The notes under the pieces are model-generated. The model did not search any database. It saw only the letters and a list, made by a program, of their open reading frames with translations, and was not told the origin of the DNA. From Candidatus Saccharimonadota bacterium (GTDB lineage Bacteria > Patescibacteriota > Saccharimonadia > Saccharimonadales > Saccharimonadaceae), in assembly GCA_905372835.1 (NCBI GenBank), contig CAJPQK010000002.1, forward strand, positions 1-64,000: a stretch of DNA of 64,000 nt, written 5' to 3'. Numbering within the stretch: position 1 is the first letter of the stretch; every line of letters begins with the position of its first letter. Below, one piece after another: positions 24,013 through 33,416 of the stretch. A program made the translations under genes and the position numbers.

Positions 24013-26655
24013 ATGGAAATATTTTCCTGGACTATAGCGTTATTGATGCAGTGGTATGTTTGGTTGCCGCTGGTTATTTTGTTGTCTTTTTTGACGTGGC
24101 GCAATTATCAACAGCTCAATGAATTCATCTCAAGCGACAATGTGTTGCTCATCTTGGAAATCCCAAAAACCAATGACAAGAAAGAGCTTGCCGCCGAGCA
24201 ATTATTCGCCAGCCTGCACGGAATCTTGCGCGATAAACGCGAACTCAAACTGAGCAGGGGAGCGCAGGAACATTTGAGTTTTGAAGTGGCTTCGGTCAAT
24301 GGGCAAATTCGGTTTTATGTCTGGACGCCGCGGTCCCTGCAAAGCTTCGTGGAAGGGCAGATCTACGCCCAATATCCAACCGTCCAAATCCACCAGGCCA
24401 GTGAAGATTATACCGAGCACGAACGTGATCATTCAGTAACGTATACTACTGAGATGACCTTGACAGCGTCTGAATTTTTACCAATCAAAACCTTCCAAAC
24501 CTTTGAAGTTGACCCATTGGCTGGTATCACAGGGACGTTAGCAAAACTAGAGTCAACAGGCGAGGAGTTGTGGATCCAGGTATTAGCCAAACCAGTTGAA
24601 GATTCATGGCAAATTGAAGCTGACCACTGGATATCGCGCCTACGTGAAGGCTCTGCGAGCATCCTGCCAAGCGTTGGCGGCAGCATGCGGTGGCTCGGTG
24701 GTTTGTTTGCTGCTTTGTGGCGACCACCAGAGGAGGGATTATCTGGCGGTAAGGGTCCAGAAATTTCTGAACGCAACAAAACCCGCATTGCCGAGGCTGA
24801 GAAGAAAGCCACCAAGTTGGGCTATGAGGTAAAAATACGCCTGGCCTATCTTGGAGAGAACCAAACCAACGCCAAGCTGCGCATGCAAGCACTGGTGGGA
24901 ACTTTCAAACAATTCAACTCAACAAACCTGAATGGCTTTAAACCCATTAAAGCAGCTTACGGTAAAGAGTTCTTGGAAAAGTATCGTCGCCGTGCATTCT
25001 TCGGCGAAGGCTTCATCCTCAACATCGAAGAGTTGGCCTCCGTCTTCCACTTGCCGCACACCAATGTTGAGACGCCGAACATCGTCTGGGCCAGCGCCAA
25101 AACCGCCGAACCGCCGTCCAAGCTACCCGTCCTGACCGGCAGCGACGCCAATGACGACCAGATTTCCGCCTTTGGCGTCACCAATTTCCGTGGCATCAAC
25201 CACCAGTTCGGCATGCTGCGCTACGACCGCTCGCGCCACGTCTACATCATCGGCCAGACGGGGGCAGGCAAGTCGGGATTGCTCGAATTATTCGCGCTCA
25301 GCGACATCTTTCACAATCAAGGCTACGCCATCATCGACCCGCACGGTGATTTTGCCATCAACAATATGAAATTCATCCCCGGCTCACGGCTAAACGACGT
25401 CGTCTATTTCAACCCAGCCGACACTGCCTATCCGCTCGGTTTCAACCCGCTGGAAGTCACCAACCCGAACCAAAAAACCAACATTTCATCAGAGGTCATT
25501 GGCGTCTTGAAGCGTATGTTTGGCGATTCATGGGGACCGCGGCTAGAGTACATTTTGCGCTACACTATCCTGGCACTGCTCGACCGGCCAGAGACAACCA
25601 TGCTCGACATCACCCGCATGCTAACTGATAAAAACTTCCGCAAAGAAACGCTGGGCTATTGCCGTGACACCGTGGTCTTGCAGTTCTGGAATGTTGAATT
25701 CGCCAGCTGGAACGACAAATTCGTCGCCGAGGCCGTCGCACCAGTCCTCAACAAGGTCGGCGCCTTTACCGCCAACCCAATCATCCGCAACATCATCGGC
25801 CAGCCCAAATCCACCTTCAACATCCGCCAAATCATGGATGAAGGCAAGATTCTCATCGTCAATTTGTCAAAAGGTCTCATCGGCGAAGACAATGCTGCCA
25901 TCCTCGGCTCCTTCCTAGTCACCAAGATCCAGCTGGCCGCCATGAGCCGCTCTGACATCCCCGATATCCGCGACCGCCGTCCATTTTACCTTTACGTCGA
26001 CGAGTTCCAGAACTTTGCCACCGACTCGTTTGCCACCATCCTGTCCGAAGCCCGCAAGTACGGTCTCAATCTGACCGTCGCCAACCAGTACATCTCCCAA
26101 ATGAACGAAACCGTGCGCGACGCAGTGTTTGGCAACGTCGGCACCATGATATCGTTCCGTGTATCTGCTGACGACGCACCGATTCTTGCCAAGCAATTTG
26201 AGCCAAACTTTGAATCAGTCGACCTCTTACAGATGCACAATCGTAACTTTGTCATCAACATGGTTATCGGGGGAGAGAAGACCCCAGCCTTTTCCGCACG
26301 CACCCTGGAACTCCCGCCAAGCCAGGCTGATAACACCTTGCATATCATTGAACATTCACGACGCATGTACTCACGGAGCAGGGAGGATGTCGAAAAAGAA
26401 ATCAATGCCGCCATCATGCCGCAACCCCAGCCACAGAAGCAGCCACCTCGACCTGCCGCTCAGCCAATCACCAGACAGCCAGCTCAACAGCCTATTACTA
26501 CTGCTAACACTCGTCCAGCCCAACCACAACCAGCTCCAAACAATAATGAAGTCGTTCTCCAAATCCGCGGCAATAACACAAACACTAACACTACATCCGA
26601 CTCAGCTACCGCACCAAAAAAGCGGCGGCGAAGACGGAAGAAGAGTGCTACCTAA
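24013..26655 (+). CDS. TraG/VirD4-type membrane ATPase
   Basis: 880 residues. One or two N-terminal membrane helices (about 3-30), an approximately 380-residue extension, then a P-loop ATPase with Walker A GQTGAGKSGLL (about 413-424), IIDPHGDF, Walker B FYLYVDEFQNFA (about 660) and a TraG-like C-terminal motif (ARKYGLNLTVANQYISQM). The tail is Pro/Gln-rich and ends in KKRRRRRKK. Such proteins couple DNA or protein substrates to type IV secretion or related export. No other T4SS genes are adjacent. Confidence 0.8.
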   Translation: MEIFSWTIALLMQWYVWLPLVILLSFLTWRNYQQLNEFISSDNVLLILEIPKTNDKKELAAEQLFASLHGILRDKRELKLSRGAQEHLSFEVASVNGQIRFYVWTPRSLQSFVEGQIYAQYPTVQIHQASEDYTEHERDHSVTYTTEMTLTASEFLPIKTFQTFEVDPLAGITGTLAKLESTGEELWIQVLAKPVEDSWQIEADHWISRLREGSASILPSVGGSMRWLGGLFAALWRPPEEGLSGGKGPEISERNKTRIAEAEKKATKLGYEVKIRLAYLGENQTNAKLRMQALVGTFKQFNSTNLNGFKPIKAAYGKEFLEKYRRRAFFGEGFILNIEELASVFHLPHTNVETPNIVWASAKTAEPPSKLPVLTGSDANDDQISAFGVTNFRGINHQFGMLRYDRSRHVYIIGQTGAGKSGLLELFALSDIFHNQGYAIIDPHGDFAINNMKFIPGSRLNDVVYFNPADTAYPLGFNPLEVTNPNQKTNISSEVIGVLKRMFGDSWGPRLEYILRYTILALLDRPETTMLDITRMLTDKNFRKETLGYCRDTVVLQFWNVEFASWNDKFVAEAVAPVLNKVGAFTANPIIRNIIGQPKSTFNIRQIMDEGKILIVNLSKGLIGEDNAAILGSFLVTKIQLAAMSRSDIPDIRDRRPFYLYVDEFQNFATDSFATILSEARKYGLNLTVANQYISQMNETVRDAVFGNVGTMISFRVSADDAPILAKQFEPNFESVDLLQMHNRNFVINMVIGGEKTPAFSARTLELPPSQADNTLHIIEHSRRMYSRSREDVEKEINAAIMPQPQPQKQPPRPAAQPITRQPAQQPITTANTRPAQPQPAPNNNEVVLQIRGNNTNTNTTSDSATAPKKRRRRRKKSAT

Positions 26656-26665
26656 ACAGATACTT

Positions 26666-27619
26666 TTATCTATGTTTATCGCAAGCTATGCCGTCACCGT
26701 CTCTATCAAGATGAGGCGAATACCCCGGTTCGCCCCGGTGCATATGACTATAGCCGGCAGCACGCGCCTCTTTACAACTACTAAAATATAATTCTGCCGG
26801 GGGAGCGGGTGTAGGTGCTGCTGGGCGTGGACGTGGAGAAGCTGTTGGAGCTGGTTGCGGAGCAGGGGCAACTTGGCGAGGTGCAGGCTGCGGTCGCGCT
26901 TGCTGCCGAGCTTTAGCTGCGGCAGCCGCTGCCTCTTCTTGCTTTTTCTTCTCTTCAGCGTCTCTCTTGGCTTTCTCGGCGCGCTCTTTTTCTTCTTGCT
27001 TGGCTTTTTCCAACTTGGCAATACGTTCAGAGAGCTGACCGCGTTTATCCTCTGGTAATTTATTTACGTCCGACTTGGCGCGGGAGATATTCTCGTCGTT
27101 CGATTGCTGCTCGGCCTTTTCAACCGATTCCTCAGCACGTTTGAGGGCTTTTTCTAGCTCTTGTCTGTCATAATCAGCTTTCGTTTGGCGGTGAAGCCTG
27201 ATAGTTTTATCACCGTAGCGTTTGCCATCGACGACGGATATAGAAATATCGCTGTCGCCCTCTTTTATGTCTTTGATCTCATACTTAATGTCACCAGCCG
27301 AATTTTTATACCCGTGTATGCTAGTTTTGCCGTTAGCTACCTTTACCTTGGCAAGTAAGCTGACTCCTGATATTCTAGCAGAAACTTCGCGCTTGTCGGT
27401 GTGGTAATCAAGCTTAATGTTTTCGTCCACATTGGAAATAATGATAGGAATATTGTCCTTCTCAAGACGAGATTGCTCCATAACGTTGCTGACATGTCCT
27501 ATAACAGCAAGGGTAACGACAACTCCGCCAAAAATAAGCCATCCCCGCTTATGCTTCTTAGTAGAGGTCTTATTCTTACTCTCTTTCTGTTGTATTTGTC
27601 CAAGCTTTTTGATAACCAT
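26666..27619 (-). CDS. Membrane-anchored coiled-coil protein with Excalibur domain
   Basis: 317 residues. One membrane helix (about 26-44), a beta-rich exported domain (about 50-145), a Lys/Glu/Ala coiled coil (about 150-235), an Ala/Pro-rich linker and a C-terminal Excalibur domain (YFSSCKEARAAGYSHM, GEPGYSPHLDRDGDGIACD). Excalibur domains bind calcium through DxDxDG and occur on surface nucleases and wall proteins of Gram-positives. It is convergent with the TraG-like gene (10-nt gap). Confidence 0.8.
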   Translation of the reverse strand: MVIKKLGQIQQKESKNKTSTKKHKRGWLIFGGVVVTLAVIGHVSNVMEQSRLEKDNIPIIISNVDENIKLDYHTDKREVSARISGVSLLAKVKVANGKTSIHGYKNSAGDIKYEIKDIKEGDSDISISVVDGKRYGDKTIRLHRQTKADYDRQELEKALKRAEESVEKAEQQSNDENISRAKSDVNKLPEDKRGQLSERIAKLEKAKQEEKERAEKAKRDAEEKKKQEEAAAAAAKARQQARPQPAPRQVAPAPQPAPTASPRPRPAAPTPAPPAELYFSSCKEARAAGYSHMHRGEPGYSPHLDRDGDGIACDKHR

Positions 27620-27751
27620 TGATATTTTCCTAAGTATTTTTAGCTAAGCTAACTGTCCAATCCGCTTATAAACATACCACAACGCACTTCAGATAACAAA
27701 ACGAATAGCTTGATCTCTAAAGCAACACCCTCTATTTCTCAAGCAATCACC

Positions 27752-28207
27752 CTAATAATTAAGCGCCAGCTGAGCCGCCACCACCACATCAGCAAGCTTA
27801 TCATACACTGGAAACTCAGGATCATAGCAACGCACCTGCGTGATAATATCAAACCGCCGCGCATAATCTGGATGCACACCAATCACCACACGCGATCCGC
27901 TCTCAAGCTCCTTGCCCAACTCGAACAGCGCGATAGGGCAGAGGGATTCCTTCGGAAACCAAAACAACACCACTTGCGCCCGCTTGAGGTACTCATACTC
28001 CCACTCTATCTGGTGCGTCGCCCCTTTGCCTTGAAAAGCCAGCACCCTCTTACGACGTGGGTTAGCCACTGTTATATCTTGATTGCTCAATAGAGCTAGC
28101 GCCTCCGCCTGCCAGTCTGGGCAATTGGTAATACCTCCCGCCAAAAATAAATCTACCGACGGCAATATTTCATGCAAGCCCCTGTTGTCAGGTGAAATAA
28201 CTCTCAT
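27752..28207 (-). CDS. Nucleoside 2-deoxyribosyltransferase-like protein
   Basis: 151 residues. LFLAGGITNCPDWQAEAL at the N-terminus, NPRRKR, then QIEWEYEYLKRAQVVLFWF and PIALFELGKEL match the nucleoside 2-deoxyribosyltransferase-like fold; the Glu of LFELGKEL is in the nucleophile position. It may salvage or repair nucleosides. TATTAT lies 9 nt upstream of the ATG. Confidence 0.7.
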   Translation of the reverse strand: MRVISPDNRGLHEILPSVDLFLAGGITNCPDWQAEALALLSNQDITVANPRRKRVLAFQGKGATHQIEWEYEYLKRAQVVLFWFPKESLCPIALFELGKELESGSRVVIGVHPDYARRFDIITQVRCYDPEFPVYDKLADVVVAAQLALNY

Positions 28208-28343
28208 ACTTTTATGATAATATCATCCAGCAAAAACAGCAACCGTATCTAAATCGACAGCAGAGAAGTGACCCCTACCCAGCCATCACAGTGCCAACCT
28301 CGCCTTCCGTTAAACCTTACATGTATTGGCCGCTGAACGATAA

Positions 28344-28360
28344 TAGAACAAAAAGAGAAC
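28344..28360. repeat. 17-bp direct repeat, left copy
   Basis: TAGAACAAAAAGAGAAC, identical to 29036-29052. Confidence 0.8.
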
Positions 28361-28644
28361 TAAAATTGGCCAGAATCTGTCAGACACTGGCACGCTGTAA
28401 TAGTGCGTTAGCGTATGTTATATTGCAATTCAGAAATAAAGCGCATAAAAACGCAACCAAGAACTAGGAGCTAAAATCTAGTAATTGCACACAAAAGACG
28501 CAGCAGACATATAGCAAAGGGCAAGCTAATTATTTTAAGTCAGCCAAGCGTACAGGCAACTAAAAATCCAATTGTAACATGTCAAAAATCAATGAGTGTG
28601 TATTCATAAAAGAGAAATATTCTTAATGTCGCACAATGTATGTT

Positions 28645-28899
28645 TTACGTATTATATAGTATATGACCACTGATAATAACGAGTGCGGCAAAATGTGACA
28701 ATAGTACGAATATACTCATCCAATTAGCAGGGGCCTTGGCGTCTATCATCCGCCACACAGACACAAGTAAAACTTTTATAACATCACACACATACGTCGT
28801 GCATCGCACGGAGATCCTACACAAGCTCGCAAAGGCCCACCACAGCACCACGGCGCCTAACGTAGTATTTACTACATTATACCGTAATAAGTTTTCCAC
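28645..28899 (-). CDS. Doubtful 84-codon hydrophobic ORF
   Basis: GTG start, no Shine-Dalgarno and no convincing -10 box at the right distance. The product would have three hydrophobic stretches (about 13-30, 36-50, 60-80). It lies wholly between the two 17-bp repeats. It could be a small membrane protein of the island or chance. Confidence 0.25.
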   Translation of the reverse strand: MENLLRYNVVNTTLGAVVLWWAFASLCRISVRCTTYVCDVIKVLLVSVWRMIDAKAPANWMSIFVLLSHFAALVIISGHILYNT

Positions 28900-28923
28900 A
28901 TTGCAATATCTTAAATAATCAAC

Positions 28924-28940
28924 CTATATTTGACTTTTTT
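28924..28940. repeat. CTATATTTGACTTTTT direct repeat, copy 1
   Basis: Matches 28976-28990, a 52-nt period. Both copies contain TTGACT, a good -35 hexamer. Confidence 0.7.
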
Positions 28941-28975
28941 CTTTTTTATTCCCCCGCTCTGTTTTTGAGACTCCT

Positions 28976-28991
28976 CTATATTTGACTTTTT
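28976..28991. repeat. CTATATTTGACTTTTT direct repeat, copy 2
   Basis: Second copy; this one is followed at correct spacing by a TGTAAT box. Confidence 0.7.
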
Positions 28992-29010
28992 AGTTTTTGC
29001 ATATTGTAAT
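28982..29010 (+). promoter_or_regulatory. Possible orphan promoter
   Basis: TTGACT (28982-28987), 17-bp spacer, TGTAAT (29005-29010), pointing into the antisense strand of ftsQ with no sense gene downstream. AT-rich context makes a chance match possible. Confidence 0.35.
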
Positions 29011-29035
29011 ATATATTTTTTTGCCATTCTCATTT

Positions 29036-29052
29036 TAGAACAAAAAGAGAAC
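29036..29052. repeat. 17-bp direct repeat, right copy
   Basis: TAGAACAAAAAGAGAAC, 692 bp from the left copy and 46 bp before the ftsQ stop codon. Confidence 0.8.
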
Positions 29053-29097
29053 AAAGCATCAGGCTGGGTGATACCCCACTTCACTAACCTATATGCC

Positions 29098-30000
29098 CTA
29101 TTTATAGAATACTCGCTGGTCTACCCGCACATCGAGATACTCTGGTCGCAGTCGCCTCTCATCGATGAAGCGCATAGCTTTAATAGCTTGTTCAACTTGC
29201 GCTGCTGCTGCCCTATCGACAGTCATCTTGACCGCATAGCCCTTACCCTCAATCAAAAATAGCACTTGGCGAACCGTATCTTGCGGCAGCACTATCTCCG
29301 AAACAGACAGATTATTTTTGGCAAATTGGGAAACAGCTTGGCCTAAAAAGCTCAAAAAGCGCTGGTTAACTACCTCTTGCCCGCCGGATAATGGTGCACC
29401 ACTTTGGTCTTTAACGGTCAGCTTTGGCGGTGCAAAATAATTACGCTCAAAGGTCACGCCTGATTCATCAACAAAATATGTCTTTTCACCAGAAGACCAC
29501 TGTGCAAGCGGCTGGCGAAATGTTAGTTTTGCAGCCGCCATACCAGCACCAAATGTCTCTATGCGCACGGTTTTGACTTCTGGCGCACGAGAAAGGAAAT
29601 ATTGATGCAATGCGTCTTGGTTAAGGAATGGTTTGAATCGCTCAGCAGGGCGTGAAGCATAATAGTCAGCTAAGACCTTCTTATAAGTCGCAGCTTGCTG
29701 TCCGCTGGCCGTGTCAGGCGTTTGTATGGAGATTGACAGCGACAGCTGGAAAGACAATAGAATCAACACCGCCAAGGCAGCCAAGATCATACCTATTCGC
29801 TGCATGAAAGCTTTTTTCAGATCCTGACGTTTATGGTGAATGTATCGCTCAGAAACCTCGTCTTGCTGCTTTCGAAAGCTACTAATGGTACGGTTGAGCT
29901 GGAAGGCGGACGATTCTTTGATGATATCATCACGCATTCGACGCGGGCCAGTATTGGCCAGCGACCGCTGTTTTGGCTTCTTCCTGCCCAGCAGTGACAT
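29098..30000 (-). CDS. ftsQ: Cell division protein FtsQ/DivIB
   Basis: 300 residues, bitopic membrane protein of the divisome that bridges FtsB/FtsL. A basic cytoplasmic tail, one helix (about 68-90), then a POTRA-type domain and the FtsQ domain (PEVKTVRIETFGAGMAAAKLTFRQPLAQW is typical). It starts one base after the murG stop (TAGATG) with GGGGAGG about 10 nt upstream. Identification also rests on its place after murG. Confidence 0.82.
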   Translation of the reverse strand: MSLLGRKKPKQRSLANTGPRRMRDDIIKESSAFQLNRTISSFRKQQDEVSERYIHHKRQDLKKAFMQRIGMILAALAVLILLSFQLSLSISIQTPDTASGQQAATYKKVLADYYASRPAERFKPFLNQDALHQYFLSRAPEVKTVRIETFGAGMAAAKLTFRQPLAQWSSGEKTYFVDESGVTFERNYFAPPKLTVKDQSGAPLSGGQEVVNQRFLSFLGQAVSQFAKNNLSVSEIVLPQDTVRQVLFLIEGKGYAVKMTVDRAAAAQVEQAIKAMRFIDERRLRPEYLDVRVDQRVFYK

Positions 30001-31164
30001 CTACTGTCGCCTCCCCTGTTTGCCAGCAGCTTCCAGGATCATCTCAGCCATATCACCAGCAGCATTCGGCTTGGCAAATTTGAGGAAATTATTACCCAAG
30101 TCGTAACGAATCTTTGGAGATTTAAGCAGTTTAATCAGTGTGTCGCCCAGTAAATCAGGGTTCTTGTCTAGTTGATCTTCGTTCACAATCACCGCAGCCA
30201 ATGCGTCTTGATAGACCTTAGCGTTTTTCAGCTGGTGGCCGGCTGTCAGCCTGCCATTTGGGATGATGACCGTCGGCATGCCCAGCGCTGCCAATTCTAA
30301 TAGCGTTGTTGCCCCAGCTCGCGCGACGACCACATCTGCAGCCGCTAACGCCTGTGCCATTTGTGGTCCGTGCAAAAACGATTCCAAGCGCCAACCATCA
30401 CGACGGTCCAAAGTTTTACTCAGCTCGTTGTACTGATGTTGTCCTGATATCAAAAATACCGAGGCGGTCTCTAGAAGTCTATCACGATTCTTCGCCACAG
30501 CGTTGTTGATGCGCACAGCACCCAGCCCGCCACCAGTGACAACCACTAGCGGCCGTGACGGGTCAAACCCTAACTGTGCCTTGATGTCTCGCTTTTCCGC
30601 ATCAGTATACGGCCGGAACTTATCTGAAATTGGCACCCCAACATACGTTGCTATCTCAGGAGAGTAGCGATAATACTCGAGCGGTGCGCCAGTACCGATG
30701 CGCCTGGCAAACGGCGACAATAGCCTGTTAGTCAACCCTGGATGAGCGTCAGAGTCATGCAATACCAATGGAATTCTCAGTAATCGCGCAGCATAACCAA
30801 CTGGCAGACAAACATAACCACCTTTGATAAAAATGACGTCAGGTCGCCACATCAGCAGCTTGCAAAAGCTCTGCACAAAACCAATGATAACCTTGCACAA
30901 GTCGTACAAGTTAGGAAATAGGATTGAGGGCGCTAAATGCTGCAATTTGCTCTCACCGTGATAACGACGCAATTTACCGGCGGTGATGAATGAAACTGGG
31001 ATATCATAGCCGGATTCTGCAACCACCTTCTTTGCTGTTGGTCCAAACTTACGGTCGCACCAAAATCGTAACTCGTGCTCTCCCCTATCCTTCAATTCCT
31101 TAAACACGGCGACCACGGGCGTAACGTGTCCGCCCGAACCGCCGCCGACCGCTAAGATCCGCAT
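30001..31164 (-). CDS. murG: UDP-GlcNAc:lipid I GlcNAc transferase
   Basis: 387 residues, GT28. Adds GlcNAc to lipid I to give lipid II at the inner face of the membrane. N-terminal VGGGSGGHVTPVVAV, central VTGGGLGAVRINNAV and GATTLLELAALGMPTVIIP are the family motifs. Its first 65 nt overlap the end of ftsW in another frame; GAAGGAT upstream of the ATG serves as ribosome site. Confidence 0.94.
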   Translation of the reverse strand: MRILAVGGGSGGHVTPVVAVFKELKDRGEHELRFWCDRKFGPTAKKVVAESGYDIPVSFITAGKLRRYHGESKLQHLAPSILFPNLYDLCKVIIGFVQSFCKLLMWRPDVIFIKGGYVCLPVGYAARLLRIPLVLHDSDAHPGLTNRLLSPFARRIGTGAPLEYYRYSPEIATYVGVPISDKFRPYTDAEKRDIKAQLGFDPSRPLVVVTGGGLGAVRINNAVAKNRDRLLETASVFLISGQHQYNELSKTLDRRDGWRLESFLHGPQMAQALAAADVVVARAGATTLLELAALGMPTVIIPNGRLTAGHQLKNAKVYQDALAAVIVNEDQLDKNPDLLGDTLIKLLKSPKIRYDLGNNFLKFAKPNAAGDMAEMILEAAGKQGRRQ

Positions 31165-32386
31165 GGCTATCCTTCCCTTCTGTTAATGGCTTGTGTGATG
31201 TGTAGCAAGACAGCTGAAAAACTAATCCAAGGGCCGCAGCGATGAATAGCATGCTGGTTCCACCATAACTCAGTAGCGGCAATGGGATACCAGTCAATGG
31301 TGCCACCCCCGTCATAGCTGCCACATTCAATATCACGTGAGAAGCAACCCAACCAAACACACCAGCTGCCACTAATCGAAGCCTCGGGTCAGGCAGTCGC
31401 GCAGCAATGTGCAAAATACCAAGCAGCAAGGCGGTAAATAGCCCCAAAATGATCAGCAGTCCAACAAAACCAAATGTCTCACCCATGATGGCAAAGATCG
31501 AGTCGTTGATAGCCTCAGGCAAATAGCCCGACACCTGCACGCTCTTCCCGATACCCAGTCCTAAGATACCACCCGAACCGATGGCGATGCGTGCCTGCTG
31601 CACGTGATAGGTGTTACTACTACTGTCCATGGACGACGTGTTCGAGTGATCACCCTGAAAGAACGTCATAACACGCTCCAAGCGGTGCGGCGCGATGAGG
31701 ATGAGCATAACGCCCGCCGCCAACAGAACGCCCACTATTTTCCAGAGAATATCTGACCGTATACCTGAGACCACCGACATAGACAAGACGATGGCGACCA
31801 ACGCCAATCCAGTTCCCAGGTCCTTTTGTAGCACTACCACGATGAACATGGCTATCGCTGCTGCAATACCGAGCGGGATGAGCGTCTCCTCCACGTCGTT
31901 GATTTTGCCTTGTCGCATACGTTTACCCAAAAATCCAGCGATAAACACTAAGATACCAAATTTTAACAATTCAGCCGGCTGAAAACTTCCCAGCCCGCCA
32001 AGATAGAACCAGCGGTACGCACCATTGGTTTCCTGTGCAAACGAAACGCCCAGCATACCCAACGCCACCAGCAAAAAACAGAAAAACAAGCCACCGACAA
32101 ATAGCCAATTTGCGTATTTTTCAGTGAAAATTTTATATGGAATAATAGCACACGCAGCAAACGCTGCAAAGGAAATCACAACGGAGATAAGCTGCTTGTT
32201 AAAGAAAAACATATCGCTGTAGTTCGTGCCGTATGCAAAATTCATAACATTGGCTCGTTGCGGTCCCAGCGCATACATCACCACCAAACCCAACAGCAAC
32301 AACAGGCTGACATATAACGCCACCTGATAAACCGGCCGATGCTTACGAATCGTCCCAGCTGGCACACTAGGCATAGTATTACGCAA
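31100..32386 (-). CDS. ftsW: SEDS glycosyltransferase FtsW
   Basis: Polymerises lipid II glycans at the septum together with the class B PBP. About ten membrane helices; SEDS motifs ETNGAYRWFYLGGLGSFQPAE, VLQKDLGTG and GIPLPLLSYGGTS are intact. Start uncertain: the TTG at 32386 (LRNTMPSVP) has AGGAGGG 5 nt upstream; an ATG four codons on is the alternative, and an ATG at 32407 lies further upstream. The start overlaps the mraY 3' end by a few bases. The C-terminus runs 65 nt into murG. Confidence 0.92.
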   Translation of the reverse strand: MRNTMPSVPAGTIRKHRPVYQVALYVSLLLLLGLVVMYALGPQRANVMNFAYGTNYSDMFFFNKQLISVVISFAAFAACAIIPYKIFTEKYANWLFVGGLFFCFLLVALGMLGVSFAQETNGAYRWFYLGGLGSFQPAELLKFGILVFIAGFLGKRMRQGKINDVEETLIPLGIAAAIAMFIVVVLQKDLGTGLALVAIVLSMSVVSGIRSDILWKIVGVLLAAGVMLILIAPHRLERVMTFFQGDHSNTSSMDSSSNTYHVQQARIAIGSGGILGLGIGKSVQVSGYLPEAINDSIFAIMGETFGFVGLLIILGLFTALLLGILHIAARLPDPRLRLVAAGVFGWVASHVILNVAAMTGVAPLTGIPLPLLSYGGTSMLFIAAALGLVFQLSCYTSHKPLTEGKDSHADLSGRRRFGRTRYARGRRV

Positions 32387-33416
32387 TATGCCCTCCTGCC
32401 AAGGCAACGAGAAAACCGATGAATGCCATCACGCAGCCAATTACCCAAAAACGCATGGTAATCTTGGTTTCTGGCCAGCCGCTCGCCTCCAAATGATGGT
32501 GAATTGGTGCAGATTTGAAGATTTTTCGGCCAAACAATCGTTTGCTAGCAATTTGTAACGCGCTAGAACCTGCTTCGACCACAAATAACAAACCGATGAT
32601 CGGCAGAAGCAATAATGAGTTCGTCAGCATCGCCACCACGCCCAAGCTTGCTCCATAAGCAAAAGCACCAACGTCACCCATGAAAAACCTCGCTGGATAG
32701 ATATTGAACCACAGATAGCTGAGCAACGCGCCAACCACCGTAAAACAAAAGCCAGCCAATAAGAAGTTTCCCTGTAGCAGCGCAATCACGCCAAACATCA
32801 CAAAACTGATAGCCAGCAGTCCGCCTGCCAGGCCATCCAGGCCATCTGAAATATTAACCGCATTGCCCGTCGCGACGACCGCAAACGCAAACAATGGTAT
32901 GATCAGCCAGCCGACTGATAGATCGCCATAAAACGGTACATGAAAGCTACTAACGCCCAATTTAGCAAAGAAGAACCACCCAAGCACCAAACCAATCAGC
33001 GTAATCAGTGCAAACTTAACTGGCGCCCGCATGCCAGCGTCTTTTTTGTTACTACCGAAGATATTCAAATAATCATCGATCAATCCCACAGCCGCACCAC
33101 CAACAAAAGCTGCCAACGGCAACCATGTTTGCCGGCGGTCCAGGTTAAATAACAGCGTGATCAAGACGATGGAAACTACACCAATGATGCCAGCCATCGT
33201 AGGAATATGGCGACGCAATTTCTCCTCATGAAGTTTATCAAACACCTGCAGCTTCTCGCCAGTCACCGCAGAAGTGCGTTGTCGTTTCCAGAACTGATAT
33301 CTATAAGCAAAGAACGTATAAATTGGCGTCAAAAACATTGCCAGTAGGAACGCTGCTAGACTCAACACGAATATATATGTCATTTCGTTTGTTACCGTTT
33401 GTATATAGCTTTTCAT
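32379..33416 (-). CDS. mraY: Phospho-MurNAc-pentapeptide transferase
   Basis: 345 residues, ten predicted membrane helices. Transfers phospho-MurNAc-pentapeptide to undecaprenyl phosphate (lipid I). Motifs GAAVGLIDDYLN, GNAVNISDGLDGLAGGL, FMGDVGAFAYGASLG and PIHHHLEASGWPETKI are diagnostic. GAGGAG lies about 7 nt before the ATG, which touches the ftsI stop. Confidence 0.96.
   Translation of the reverse strand: MKSYIQTVTNEMTYIFVLSLAAFLLAMFLTPIYTFFAYRYQFWKRQRTSAVTGEKLQVFDKLHEEKLRRHIPTMAGIIGVVSIVLITLLFNLDRRQTWLPLAAFVGGAAVGLIDDYLNIFGSNKKDAGMRAPVKFALITLIGLVLGWFFFAKLGVSSFHVPFYGDLSVGWLIIPLFAFAVVATGNAVNISDGLDGLAGGLLAISFVMFGVIALLQGNFLLAGFCFTVVGALLSYLWFNIYPARFFMGDVGAFAYGASLGVVAMLTNSLLLLPIIGLLFVVEAGSSALQIASKRLFGRKIFKSAPIHHHLEASGWPETKITMRFWVIGCVMAFIGFLVALAGGHIA

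Larger units (their letters stand above)
28208..29097. other. AT-rich, gene-poor island of 0.9 kb
   Basis: No well-supported gene. The stretch is richer in A and T than its neighbours and holds two pairs of direct repeats, one possible promoter and one doubtful 84-codon frame (listed separately). It separates the nucleoside-transferase-like gene from the 3' end of the division cluster. Confidence 0.6.

Noticed and set aside
24013..26655. Complete type IV secretion or conjugation locus around the TraG-like gene
   Set aside because: No VirB4, VirB6, relaxase or pilus genes are adjacent; the ATPase stands alone here.
28208..29097. rRNA, tmRNA, RNase P RNA or SRP RNA in the gene-poor island
   Set aside because: None of their conserved core sequences or closing stems could be found in either strand.
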